Shown: in pieces, positions 53,514-62,118 of the stretch
Position numbering within the stretch: position 1 is the first letter of the stretch
Layout: each line of letters opens with the position of its first letter
Source: Gammaproteobacteria bacterium
GTDB taxonomy: Bacteria > Pseudomonadota > Gammaproteobacteria > VBWC01
Reading direction: 5' to 3'
DNA length: 64,000 nucleotides
Assembly: GCA_006218035.1 (NCBI GenBank)
Contig: VBWC01000011.1
Location: 91,234 to 155,233 of the forward strand
The notes under the pieces: model-generated
What the model was told of the DNA's origin: nothing
The model's input: the letters and a program-made list of their open reading frames with translations, nothing else
Databases searched by the model: none
Translations under genes and position numbers: made by a program

Positions 53514-53999
53514 ATGAAGATTTCACGAGCAGCGTGTCTGTTGGCAGCGTCCCTGGTATTGGTTGCCCCTGTGGCAAACGCCGTTGACCGGGACGATCTC
53601 GATGTCACCATGGAGGTCATGGATCACGACATGAGTGCGGATGATTTCATGAACACGATCGAGCTGCCGGAGGCAGCATCGGATCGTGCCCGCGACAGTT
53701 CGCAGAGCGGCCTGTCGACCGCCAATGAAGCGCATGACCGCGAGCATGGTGGCGATCGCGCGCATGATGGCGACCGTGACCGTATTGACAGTCGTGACGA
53801 CCACGCTTCGGGTGACGTCCGGGACGGCGCTGAAGACCGGTCTGACGATATTCGTAACGAATCCGGTGATCGCTCCGGCGATATGCGTGATGACTCCGCC
53901 GACCATGCCGATGGCATCCGGGACGACTCGGCGACCCGTGCGGATGAGACGCGGAATGATCTCAAGGACAGCTCCGCTGATGCGCACGCTGACGACTGA
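53514..53999 (+). CDS. Exported, extremely acidic repeat protein
   Basis: This 161-residue protein has a clear signal peptide (MKISRAACLLAASLVLVAPVANA). The mature part is dominated by Asp, Ser, Arg, His and Glu in short repeats of the type DRxxDxRD, for example DDSADHADGIRDDSATRADETRNDL. It has no recognisable fold and is likely disordered. A function in calcium or metal binding or in the envelope is possible but unsupported. It belongs to the sigma/anti-sigma operon. The composition is biased, so similarity searches are difficult. Confidence 0.8.
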   Translation: MKISRAACLLAASLVLVAPVANAVDRDDLDVTMEVMDHDMSADDFMNTIELPEAASDRARDSSQSGLSTANEAHDREHGGDRAHDGDRDRIDSRDDHASGDVRDGAEDRSDDIRNESGDRSGDMRDDSADHADGIRDDSATRADETRNDLKDSSADAHADD

Positions 54000-54054
54000 T
54001 TGGTAAATGTCCGTTCGTCAGCGACGTATGTCAGGGCACGTCAGCCACGACGCA

Positions 54055-54085
54055 CAAGGCCTTTCCTCAATCGGGAGAGGCCTTG
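54055..54085. terminator. Hairpin after the acidic protein gene
   Basis: CAAGGCCTTTCC (54055-54066) pairs with GGAGAGGCCTTG (54074-54085) with one mismatch. The following TCTGT is weakly T-rich. It may partly end the sigma operon before the TPR/barrel gene. Confidence 0.6.
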
Positions 54086-54158
54086 TCTGTGCCGGCCGCG
54101 GCAGTAACGCCGGTGCGGAGAATGCGATCTCATAATCACCCGGGAGGAGGGCTACGCA

Positions 54159-55523
54159 ATGCAGGCAGTCACGATATGTATTGCCCGGCCATCAAGGATG
54201 TTTCAGTACACCAGTCGATTGCCACGTGTTTTCCCGGTTTTGTTGTTAGTCTTCGCGATTCAGCTCCCGCTCTGCGGAGAGGCCGCTCCGAACAGCCTTG
54301 ATCAGGGTGTGTCCGCGCTGCGGGCGGCGGATGATCACGCCGCTGTCCGCTACCTCGAGCAGGCGCGCGCCGCCGGGATCGATACCGCCGGCCTTCATTA
54401 CAATCTGGGCGTTGCCTATTACCGGCTGGAGCGCTACCGCGACGCGGAAGCGGCCTTTGCCAAAGTGGCGCGGACGCCCGAAATGGCTGCACTGGCGCAC
54501 TATAACCTTGGCCTGGTGGCGGCCGCGCAACAGGACACGCGCAAGGCAGAACAGCTGTTTGATCAGGCGCTGAAGGAATCGGATTCTGCAAAGCTCTCCG
54601 CGTTGGCAGCGAGCCAGCTGAAACGGATACGTCGGGAAGCCCCGGTCCGCCGTAACGGTTTTCTGGAATCCTTGAGCGGTATCATCAGCGGTGAGATCGG
54701 ATACGACGACAACGTTACGCTCGATGCCAGCGACTTAAGCCTGGCGACAGGAAAAGACGATACCTATCTGTCGCTGTTCTTGTCCGGCGACGGAGTGATC
54801 GCGAAGAACCCCGATAACACGGTGCGCGCCGACGCCAGTCTCTACTCTACCCGGTACAACGACCTCGGTAGCTATAATCAGGATGATCTTGAGGCAGGTA
54901 TCGGATTCGAGACGACGAAATTCCGCTGGAATCTGGATGCAGGGGCCCATCTCGGGTTTACGTATCTGGATGGCAACAGTTTCACTCGCGCGGAAATTAT
55001 TCGCCTGCAGGGCAGCCGCAAGCTATCGGAGAAGCAAACGCTGCGACTTCGCTATGAGGCCAGAAGAATAGACGATATGGATGCGGCCTACGGCTATCTT
55101 GCCGGCTGGCGCCAACAGCTCGGTGTGGACTCCATCTGGAAGGACGGCGGCAGGCGGTTGCGTCTTGGCTATCGGCTGGAATTAAATGACCGCGAAGACC
55201 TGTTGTCGCCGCGTTTCACCAGTTACTCGCCCACCCGCCACAACCTGCGCGCGCAGGGCGTGCTTCCGGTTTCAGAGAAGCTTGATGCGGTACTTGAACT
55301 TCAGTATCGATACAGTCAATACAACGATGCAAATGCACAGCCGGACGGGAGTTTTGTTACGCGCGAGGAGCATCGTTATCGCGCCATCGCCAAAGCCGTC
55401 TACGCGTTTAGCCGCAACACGGATATGGCGTTGAAATATGTCTACACGAAGAACGATGCGAATCTCGCGGACAAGAACTACAGCGATAACCAGTATTCAC
55501 TGAACATATCGTATCTATGGTGA
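54159..55523 (+). CDS. Outer-membrane protein with N-terminal TPR and C-terminal beta-barrel
   Basis: This 454-residue protein has a signal sequence (VLLLVFAIQLPLCGEA, cleavage near residue 42). TPR repeats (LHYNLGVAYYRLERYRDAEAAFAKVA, then ALAHYNLGLVAAAQQDTRKAEQLFDQAL) lie at about 70-150. From residue 175 it is a beta-barrel rich in alternating aromatic residues, ending YSDNQYSLNISYLW with a terminal aromatic residue. The layout is like TPR/porin fusions such as AlgK-AlgE or the Slam-type proteins, but no specific match is claimed. The ATG at 54159 has GGGAGGAGG upstream. The linked sigma/anti-sigma pair may control it. Confidence 0.8.
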   Translation: MQAVTICIARPSRMFQYTSRLPRVFPVLLLVFAIQLPLCGEAAPNSLDQGVSALRAADDHAAVRYLEQARAAGIDTAGLHYNLGVAYYRLERYRDAEAAFAKVARTPEMAALAHYNLGLVAAAQQDTRKAEQLFDQALKESDSAKLSALAASQLKRIRREAPVRRNGFLESLSGIISGEIGYDDNVTLDASDLSLATGKDDTYLSLFLSGDGVIAKNPDNTVRADASLYSTRYNDLGSYNQDDLEAGIGFETTKFRWNLDAGAHLGFTYLDGNSFTRAEIIRLQGSRKLSEKQTLRLRYEARRIDDMDAAYGYLAGWRQQLGVDSIWKDGGRRLRLGYRLELNDREDLLSPRFTSYSPTRHNLRAQGVLPVSEKLDAVLELQYRYSQYNDANAQPDGSFVTREEHRYRAIAKAVYAFSRNTDMALKYVYTKNDANLADKNYSDNQYSLNISYLW

Positions 55524-55600
55524 TGACTGTTCAGTTGGGGGGCTGCCATCGATGGTAAACGGAGATTATGCGGATTTTCGGCGGTTTTCCCGTGTATCAA

Positions 55601-55635
55601 ATGAAAACAGGAAGGAATCGCTCCTTCCTGTTTCA
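55601..55635. terminator. Bidirectional terminator between the barrel gene and the small secreted gene
   Basis: AAACAGGAAGGA (55605-55616) pairs with TCCTTCCTGTTT (55622-55633) across a 5-nt loop. A-rich and T-rich flanks allow termination from both convergent genes. Confidence 0.85.
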
Positions 55636-55654
55636 TATGCACGATACCGCTGAT

Positions 55655-55963
55655 TTACGGCTTCGGTACGACGCCGTCCAGACCCGATGAAGGATTGGTG
55701 ACGGTCGGATCCTGCGCACCCGGCACGACGTTAATCTGACCGAGGTGGTTGCCGTTGTTGGTCTTGTCCGCCGTCTGGCCGGAACCATTGTTGGTCTTCG
55801 GGTCATTCTTGCCATTAGCGAAACTGAACGAAAGACCGGTTGCCGACGTGCCTGGATCCTTGACCTGGCCCGGTGAAACGCCTGAACCGAACGCATTACC
55901 GGCATTCGCGGTACCTACGGCAAACATCGCGCAAACGCCCGCTGCAATTAACGACTTCTTCAT
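55655..55963 (-). CDS. Small exported protein, Gly/Asn-rich
   Basis: This 102-residue protein starts at the ATG at 55963 (MKKSLIAAGVCAMFAVGTANAG), six bases after AGGAG; an ATG two codons earlier (55969) overlaps the ribosome site. The signal peptide ends near TANA. The mature part is rich in Gly, Asn, Asp, Thr and Pro (NNGSGQTADKTNNGNHLGQ) and I recognise no family. It converges with the TPR/barrel gene and may be a secreted partner of that locus, which is only inference from proximity. It ends LDGVVPKP. Confidence 0.7.
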   Translation of the reverse strand: MKKSLIAAGVCAMFAVGTANAGNAFGSGVSPGQVKDPGTSATGLSFSFANGKNDPKTNNGSGQTADKTNNGNHLGQINVVPGAQDPTVTNPSSGLDGVVPKP

Positions 55964-56765
55964 TATCATCTCCTGAGGTTTCATAACGGTATCGCTCGTC
56001 ATGCGCCCCGGACACCGAATGCGGACAATACCGCCGCAGGCCGGGACCATGTGAGCGCCTGATGGACATAACGGAGTGATCCAGATAAATATCCTTCACC
56101 TCCCCCTGCTGCAATCACGGAATCATGTGCCTGGGCAGATGGCTGATATCACCCGAAGCGGACGCGTGATCGACGACCTGACCAGCAATATTCGCGCCTG
56201 GATGTGGATAGTCAGTGACATCAGTGGCTTGGCGGATCTTCCCGTGGACGCTGCTGTTGCTCTGCGTCAAAAGTGTTAAATCCATCGACGCGTGCAGACA
56301 TGTCCGTCGCGTGTAACAGCGTCGAGGCCTTGCGTCGCGGAAGCCGGCTGCTGCCTGCGCATAAATGACGTAGAGACAGCAGAAATGCAATATACCCCCG
56401 GACCACGCGACGGTCGCCGCTTCAGAACGGCAGAAACGTCGCGATGTTGTCGGCGTTTGGATCGATGGCGATGTTCTTCGTTATGCCGCCGGCCGATCCG
56501 GACGGCAATCTTGCCGGACTTGATTTGATGATGTTTCTGTTCATGCCATAGAGGTATCTGATATTTGCCTGTCCGTGCATCGTTGCGAGATGTTTCATCC
56601 ACGATCCGTGCGGCGGCGCGACAGGCGTTTTCGAGTTCGCTCCGGAACACCCGCTGTAACCGTTACTCCCCGAAATAAAATCGCTGTTCCAACCGCTAGA
56701 AACGTTGCAGAATACGCACAGGTCCGGATCACTATTCGCTGAGCCGCTGGCCTAGCCGGGCCGTC
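55964..56765. other. Long gap without a recognised gene
   Basis: About 800 nt between the secreted protein and the patatin gene. Several short open frames exist, but none has both a ribosome site and a plausible protein; none resembles anything I know. A promoter for the minus-strand gene should be near 55970-56050. I see no RNA gene. Confidence 0.5.
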
Positions 56766-57644
56766 ATGGATAGATCTTTGTTGAGACACGACACCAAATC
56801 CACTCACCGTTCCTTTGCGTTAGTGCTGGCCGGCGGCGGCGTGCGCGGCATGGCCCACGCCGGTGTATTGCACGCACTGGAATACTACGGCTGGCGGCCG
56901 AGTGCGATCGTCGGCGTGTCCATGGGCGCGATCGTCGGTGCCACCTACGCGCTGAATCCCCACTGGTACGAGGCGCTGGTGAACATGGACACTGCTTTTT
57001 TTCCGGAATCGACGAATGCCGGAAATGGCGACCTGCGCGAACGTGTGCGCGCGTTGCTGGCCTCCGAGCGGGCATTCCGCGAGATGATACTCGGCTGGGG
57101 CGCTGGCAGCCGCAGTGTGAAACAGGGGCAGGCGCTGCTGTCGGGCCTGACGCTGGGAAAAAATCTCGAAAGCGGCCATATTCCGGTCGCTGCGGTTGCG
57201 ACCGACCTTAACTCCGGCGAGCGCGTGGTTTTCGAACACGGCAGTGCGGCGGAGGCGATCTACGCGAGTGCGGCGTTGCCTGCGATCCTGCCGCCCCTGG
57301 TGCGTCCGGGTGACGGGCATATGCTGGTCGATGGCAGCTTCGTCGACAACGCGCCGATCGATATCGCGCGCGACTACGATGTCGATTTTGTCATTGCGGT
57401 CGATAGCAGCCAGATTAATGTGAAAAACGGCGTCCGCAACGGGCTGCAGGCCATGCTCCGCGCGTTCGAGGTCGGTCACCGCGCGCATACCAAGTTACGG
57501 TTCAAACAGGCGGACTACGTGCTGGCGCCGGTGTTTCCGATCTCGATGGATATACTCAGTTTCCAGCACAAGCGGCTCTGTATCGCATCCGGCGTGCGTG
57601 CGGTCCGGTGTCAGCGGGAGCAGTTGCGGATGTTGCTGGAGTAG
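56766..57644 (+). CDS. Patatin-like phospholipase
   Basis: This 292-residue protein has the catalytic Ser-Asp dyad of patatin lipases: oxyanion loop GGGVRG (23-28), nucleophile S52 in GVSMG and D189 in DGSFVDNAP. The latter is DGS rather than the usual DGA/DGG. There is no signal peptide. It resembles RssA-type cytoplasmic patatins and is expected to act as an acyl-ester hydrolase on membrane lipids, with the substrate unknown. Gene remnants follow it. Confidence 0.9.
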   Translation: MDRSLLRHDTKSTHRSFALVLAGGGVRGMAHAGVLHALEYYGWRPSAIVGVSMGAIVGATYALNPHWYEALVNMDTAFFPESTNAGNGDLRERVRALLASERAFREMILGWGAGSRSVKQGQALLSGLTLGKNLESGHIPVAAVATDLNSGERVVFEHGSAAEAIYASAALPAILPPLVRPGDGHMLVDGSFVDNAPIDIARDYDVDFVIAVDSSQINVKNGVRNGLQAMLRAFEVGHRAHTKLRFKQADYVLAPVFPISMDILSFQHKRLCIASGVRAVRCQREQLRMLLE

Positions 57645-57691
57645 CGGTTGCTGGTGATATTTCTGTTCCAGTCCTCGCGGAGGATCAGGAC

Positions 57692-57751
57692 ATGGCAACA
57701 CCGCGCAAGGTGATCGGCATCGTCGGCAGCTACCGCAAGCGCGCTGAAATT
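57692..57751 (+). pseudogene. N-terminal remnant of an NADPH-dependent FMN reductase-like gene
   Basis: After a GGAGGA ribosome site, the ATG at 57692 begins MATPRKVIGIVGSYRKRAEI, the usual beta1-loop of a flavodoxin-like FMN reductase. Similarity ends after about 20 residues, at a perfect 10-bp hairpin. The rest of the gene is missing. Confidence 0.7.
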
Positions 57752-57767
57752 TCTTGCCCGGCTGTTA

Positions 57768-57791
57768 GCAGGCTGTTGAAAAACAGCCTGC
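57768..57791. repeat. Perfect 10-bp inverted repeat at the pseudogene break
   Basis: GCAGGCTGTT, GAAA, AACAGCCTGC form a perfect hairpin directly after the FMN reductase fragment. It may be the residue of a deletion or of an insertion element; no element end is identified. Confidence 0.8.
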
Positions 57792-57961
57792 GTGCGGTGC
57801 ATGGATGCACTGCCATTTTTCAGTTGGGCGCGAAACCGGTCGGCGTGCTGTGGATAGGCCAGGTCGATGGGAAGACGCGCCTCTCTCAAGTCATCAGATA
57901 GCCAAGGCGCATCAGCTCGGTCGGCGTTTAACCGCAGCCTGAACCTTAAGACGTCGTCGCC

Positions 57962-58111
57962 ATGCGCGCGCACGGTTTACTCAAGGCGCTTGATAGCAGC
58001 GATCTGAAGGGCCGCAACGTCAAGGTAAACGAGGCGAAGCCGCGCGCCGGGCAGGCGCTCCGCCGCTCCGGATCGCGGCACTCGCTGCCGGCTTCTGCGG
58101 CTGCCGGGTGA
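57962..58111 (+). pseudogene. C-terminal remnant of an RRM RNA-binding protein gene
   Basis: An open stretch of 49 codons starts at the ATG at 57962 and reads MRAHGLLKALDSSDLKGRNVKVNEAKPR, then a short Arg/Ser tail. This is the last helix and strand of an RNA recognition motif as found in short bacterial RRM proteins. The conserved RNP motifs are absent, so the gene is broken at its 5' end. It could also be a small expressed peptide. Confidence 0.65.
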
Positions 58112-58170
58112 TGACGCGGAACAGGCCGCGTCAGTTCTGCTCGTTCAGGTGGTGATCCGGGCGTCGCTAT

Positions 58171-59445
58171 TTACAGCCGCCGCGCGACGCGCTGACCTTC
58201 CCGTTCGTCGACAAAATACAGGATCACCGCACCGGCAACGAAAAACGCGATCAGGGACAGGATCGAGTAACGCGGATTGCCCGTCATGACGCTGATCGAG
58301 CCCATGACCGCCGGACCGAGGAAAGTGGCAAACTTTCCGATCATATTGTAGAAGCCGAAGAACTCCGCAGACTTGCCCGTCGGAATCAGGCGCGAATACA
58401 ACGAGCGACTCAGCGACTGCACGCCACCCTGTACCAGGCCAATAATTGCCGCGAGTACATAAAATTCCTCCGCGGTGTCCATCTGATAGGCCCAGACGAC
58501 CACGCCTATATAGACCGCGATACCGGCGAAGATACCCGTTTTTGCGCCATAGCGTTCGCCGATGACGCCGAACGCTATGGCGGCGGGAAAGCCAACCAGT
58601 TGTGTGATCAGTAAGGCGAGAATCAGCGTGCCGGAATCAAAGCCGATCGACAGCCCGTAATCGACCGCCATGCTGATAATCGTTCCGACGCCGTCGATAT
58701 ACAGCCAGTAGCCCGCCAGAAACAACGCAACGACACGCAACGAACGGATATGCCGGAACGTCGCGGCCATCTGGCGCAACCCGCCGGCGATGACGTTGCG
58801 GCGGCCCGGTGCGCCGGTCGCCGCCGGTTCCCGGACAAATACGAACAGCGGTATCGCGAATACCGCCCACCAGACAGCGACCATGACGAACGACAACCGC
58901 ACCGCCTCGCCGGCATCGCTCAGGCCGAAAAACTGCGGCGACTGTGTCATCGCAACGTTGAGCGCGAACAATATTCCGCCGCCGAGATAGCCGAGCGCGT
59001 AGCCGAACGCGGAGACAAAATCCGCTCGCGACGGTTGCGTTACGCACAGGATCAGGGAATCGTAAAAAGTGTTCGCGCCGGAAAAGCCGATGATGGCGAT
59101 GACGAACAACGCCGCCGCGAACGGCCAGTCACCCTGCGCAACGACATACATCGCGCCGGTCATCACGATACCCATCATCGTAAAAAACAGCAGAAACTTC
59201 CGGCGGCTTCCGCCGGTATCGGCAATGGCGCCGAGCAGCGGGCTGGCCGCCGCGACCACGACGCCGGCAATGGAGTTTGCCAGCCCGAGATAGAATGTAC
59301 TGGTCGTCACGTCGGTGCCGACGCTCCAGTACTGTTTGAAAAATATCGGGAAAAAACCGGCCATCACGGTGGTGGCGAAGGCGGAGTTCGCGAAGTCGTA
59401 CATCGACCAGGCGATTACACCCCTGTTCAGGACTCTGTCGCGCAT
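58171..59445 (-). CDS. MFS transporter, UMF1/Atg22-like family
   Basis: This 424-residue protein has about 12 hydrophobic helices. It begins with the UMF1/Atg22-like signature WSMYDFANSAFATTVMAGFFPIFFKQYW and has PLLGAIADTGGSRRKFL, the MFS loop between helices 2 and 3. SRADFVSAFGYALGYLGGG and LVQGGVQSLSRSLYSRLIPTGKSAEFFGFYN are also typical. Bacterial relatives are uncharacterised and may export amino acids or small solutes. It is monocistronic and divergent from the pterin dehydratase gene. Confidence 0.9.
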   Translation of the reverse strand: MRDRVLNRGVIAWSMYDFANSAFATTVMAGFFPIFFKQYWSVGTDVTTSTFYLGLANSIAGVVVAAASPLLGAIADTGGSRRKFLLFFTMMGIVMTGAMYVVAQGDWPFAAALFVIAIIGFSGANTFYDSLILCVTQPSRADFVSAFGYALGYLGGGILFALNVAMTQSPQFFGLSDAGEAVRLSFVMVAVWWAVFAIPLFVFVREPAATGAPGRRNVIAGGLRQMAATFRHIRSLRVVALFLAGYWLYIDGVGTIISMAVDYGLSIGFDSGTLILALLITQLVGFPAAIAFGVIGERYGAKTGIFAGIAVYIGVVVWAYQMDTAEEFYVLAAIIGLVQGGVQSLSRSLYSRLIPTGKSAEFFGFYNMIGKFATFLGPAVMGSISVMTGNPRYSILSLIAFFVAGAVILYFVDEREGQRVARRL

Positions 59446-59600
59446 TCAGAAGGGCCGCGACGCCCGCTCGCCTAAAGACGTTGCGTTATAATGGTCCACA
59501 GTGTTTTGCCGGGTGCGTGTGCCGTTACCGTTTCGCCTGCATCGCAAGCCACTTTATCTGGCGGCTATTCTACGCGTAAAACCACAACGAGGTGATTCTC

Positions 59601-59930
59601 ATGGGTCTGGATCAGAATACATGTGTGCCGTGTCGCGGTGGAGCCACGCCGCTGACGGCGGACGAAGCCGGGAAATTGCTGCAACAGACTCCCGGCTGGG
59701 AATTGCTCGACAACGTCACGAAGATTCGCCGCACGTTCAAGTTCGACAAGTTCATGCCGGCGATGGCGTTCGCACGCAAGGTCGGTGAACTGGCCGAGAA
59801 AGAAGGTCACCATCCGGATATTACCTTTGGTTGGGGATATTGCACTGTGCTGTTCTACACGCACAAGATAAAAGGTCTGCATCAAAACGATTTTGTGATG
59901 GCGGCCAAGGTCAATGCGCTGGCGGGCTGA
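59601..59930 (+). CDS. phhB: 4a-hydroxytetrahydrobiopterin dehydratase
   Basis: This 109-residue enzyme dehydrates pterin-4a-carbinolamine formed by aromatic hydroxylases. It has the conserved EKEGHHPDITFGWGYCTV region and FYTHKIKGLHQNDF C-terminal motif. The ATG at 59601 follows GAGGTGA. No phenylalanine hydroxylase gene is in the window. Single copies without the hydroxylase occur widely and may act in molybdopterin or folate handling. It could also be a DCoH-like protein. Confidence 0.92.
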   Translation: MGLDQNTCVPCRGGATPLTADEAGKLLQQTPGWELLDNVTKIRRTFKFDKFMPAMAFARKVGELAEKEGHHPDITFGWGYCTVLFYTHKIKGLHQNDFVMAAKVNALAG

Positions 59931-60141
59931 CCGGTCGTGGCCGTACAGCCTGTCGGCGGTGGAACGCGCCACCGTTTTTTTTACGGGCCGGGTTGCACCG
60001 CGGGAAAATAGCGGCAGAACACAACAGCTGGTGTTGTGTGCCGGAGCAGACCAGGGGCGACGCGTCGCAACATCCGGTTAGTAGCTTTGCCGGTGTTGCT
60101 ATATAATCTCGTTCCGCATCAAACAGACCAGGAAAGCAATC

Positions 60142-60822
60142 ATGATACCGCGCAGTTATATCTACCGGTTGTTCGGCGCGTCACCGGTCCGGCCGTTGCA
60201 AAAGCATATGGCCAAGGTGTTTGCCTGCGTATCCGAACTGGCGCCGCTTTTTGAAAGCGTGTTTGCCCGTGATTTCGACAAGGTCGCGCAATGCCAGCAA
60301 AACATCTTGACGATGGAGCATGAAGCCGATGCCATGAAAAAAGCGTTGCGCCAGAAACTGCCGACAGGATTATTTCTGCCGGTATCCCGGCGTGACCTGC
60401 TCGAGGTGCTGACGATGCAGGATCGTATCGCGAATACCGCAAAGGATATCGCCGGGCTGATCCTTGGCCGGAAGATGATGATACCGGCCATCATGGAAGA
60501 GCGCTTCATGGCATTCGTCCGGCGCAATATCGATGCGACCGCGCAGGCGCAGAAGGCGATCGATGAATTCGACGAGCTGATCGAAACCGGTTTCCGCGGC
60601 GGCGAGGTAGCGCTGGTCGAAGGTATGATCCGGACGCTGGACGAGATCGAATCCGAGACCGACGCGCTGCAGGTCGAGGTGCGCCATATATTGCTGGCCA
60701 TGGAAAAGGAGCTGCCGCCGATCGATGTGATGTTTCTTTACAACATCATCGACTGGGTAGGCGACGTCGGTGACACCGCGCAACGGGTGGGCAGCCGTCT
60801 GCAATTGATGCTCGCCAGCTAG
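60142..60822 (+). CDS. DUF47/PhoU-like phosphate transport regulator
   Basis: This 226-residue protein is an all-helical PhoU relative of the DUF47 (TIGR00153) family: ARDFDKVAQCQQNILTMEHEADAMKKALRQKLP in the first repeat, DRIANTAKDIAGLILG and DWVGDVGDTAQRVGSRLQLML at the end, with acidic residues that bind metals. It is followed after 14 nt by the Pit transporter and surely works with it; such proteins regulate or couple to the low-affinity phosphate channel. The ATG at 60142 follows AGGAAAGC. Confidence 0.93.
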   Translation: MIPRSYIYRLFGASPVRPLQKHMAKVFACVSELAPLFESVFARDFDKVAQCQQNILTMEHEADAMKKALRQKLPTGLFLPVSRRDLLEVLTMQDRIANTAKDIAGLILGRKMMIPAIMEERFMAFVRRNIDATAQAQKAIDEFDELIETGFRGGEVALVEGMIRTLDEIESETDALQVEVRHILLAMEKELPPIDVMFLYNIIDWVGDVGDTAQRVGSRLQLMLAS

Positions 60823-60836
60823 AAGGGGACGTTGCA

Positions 60837-62093
60837 GTGGAACACGAGCTGATATTTATAGGTCTCGCCTGCCTGTTCGGTTTGTTCATGGCGTGGGGCA
60901 TAGGCGCCAACGATGTCGCGAACGCGATGGGTACGTCGGTAGGTTCCGGCGCGATCACCATCCGGCAGGCCATCGTCATCGCCGCGGTTTTCGAGTTCGC
61001 CGGCGCTTTCCTGGCCGGTGGCGAGGTCACCGCGACGATCCGCAGTGGCATAGTCGATTCGGCGCTGTTCGTTGATATGCCCGAGGTGCTGATTTACGGC
61101 ATGCTCGCGTCGTTGCTGGCCGCCGGTATCTGGCTGCTGTTCGCCTCCTATTTTGGCTGGCCCGTGTCAACGACGCATTCCATCGTCGGTGCCATCGTCG
61201 GATTTGGCGCGGTCGGCGTCGGCATGGATGCCGTCCACTGGAGCAAGATCGGCGAGATCGTGATGAGCTGGGTGGTATCGCCGCTGATCGCCGGCGTGAT
61301 TGCCTACCTGCTGTTCATGAGCGTGCAGCGCATCATTCTTGATACCCCCAATCCGCTGGAGAGCGCCAGGCGTTACGTACCGGTCTATATATTCATCGTT
61401 GGTTTCATCGTCGCCCTGGTGACGATGTTCAAGGGCCTGAGTCATATCGGTCTCACGCTGAGCAATGCCGAGAGCTATGGAATTGCGGTCGCCATCGGGC
61501 TGGCGGTGATGGTGTGGGGTATCGTCGTGATCCGTCGTATCAAGATCGACGTCAACGCCGACCGCGAGTTTCATTTCGCCAACGTCGAGCGCGTGTTCGC
61601 CGTACTGATGATGGTGACCGCGTGTACCATGGCGTTTGCGCACGGCTCGAATGACGTTGCCAACGCGGTTGGTCCGGTCGCCGCGATCTTCAGCATTGTT
61701 GATAGTGGCGGTGTCGTGGGCCAGCAGGCGCCGACGCCGCCGTGGATACTGCTGCTCGGCGGCGCGGGTATCGTGCTCGGTCTCGCCATGTACGGCCGCC
61801 GGGTAATCGAGACGATCGGCAGCGGCATTACCGAGCTGACGCCCAGCCGCGGCTTCGCGGCGACGCTGGCGGCGGCGATTACCGTGGTGTTTGCATCCGC
61901 GACCGGCCTACCGATTTCAACAACGCACACGCTGGTCGGCGCGATACTCGGCGTCGGTATGGCGCGCGGCATCGCCGCGCTGAACCTGCGCATCGTGCGC
62001 ATGATATTTCTTTCGTGGATAGTGACACTCCCGGCCGGCGCGTTGCTCTCGATCGCGTTCTTTTTCCTGTTCGCCGAGATTTTTGGCGGATAA
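60837..62093 (+). CDS. pit: Low-affinity inorganic phosphate transporter (Pit)
   Basis: This 418-residue membrane protein has the two PHO4 signature motifs, GIGANDVANAMGTSVGS near the N-terminus and AHGSNDVANAVGPVAAI in the second half. They reflect internal duplication, and there are about ten helices. It moves metal-phosphate complexes or phosphate with H+. It starts with a GTG 14 nt after the DUF47 gene in a two-gene operon, a widespread arrangement. Confidence 0.95.
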   Translation: MEHELIFIGLACLFGLFMAWGIGANDVANAMGTSVGSGAITIRQAIVIAAVFEFAGAFLAGGEVTATIRSGIVDSALFVDMPEVLIYGMLASLLAAGIWLLFASYFGWPVSTTHSIVGAIVGFGAVGVGMDAVHWSKIGEIVMSWVVSPLIAGVIAYLLFMSVQRIILDTPNPLESARRYVPVYIFIVGFIVALVTMFKGLSHIGLTLSNAESYGIAVAIGLAVMVWGIVVIRRIKIDVNADREFHFANVERVFAVLMMVTACTMAFAHGSNDVANAVGPVAAIFSIVDSGGVVGQQAPTPPWILLLGGAGIVLGLAMYGRRVIETIGSGITELTPSRGFAATLAAAITVVFASATGLPISTTHTLVGAILGVGMARGIAALNLRIVRMIFLSWIVTLPAGALLSIAFFFLFAEIFGG

Positions 62094-62118
62094 TTTTTCT
62101 GGCTCCCACAGGTTAACG

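Noticed and set aside
55964..56765. Several short open frames in the 800-nt gap before the patatin gene
   Set aside because: They overlap each other on both strands, lack ribosome sites and show no family features.
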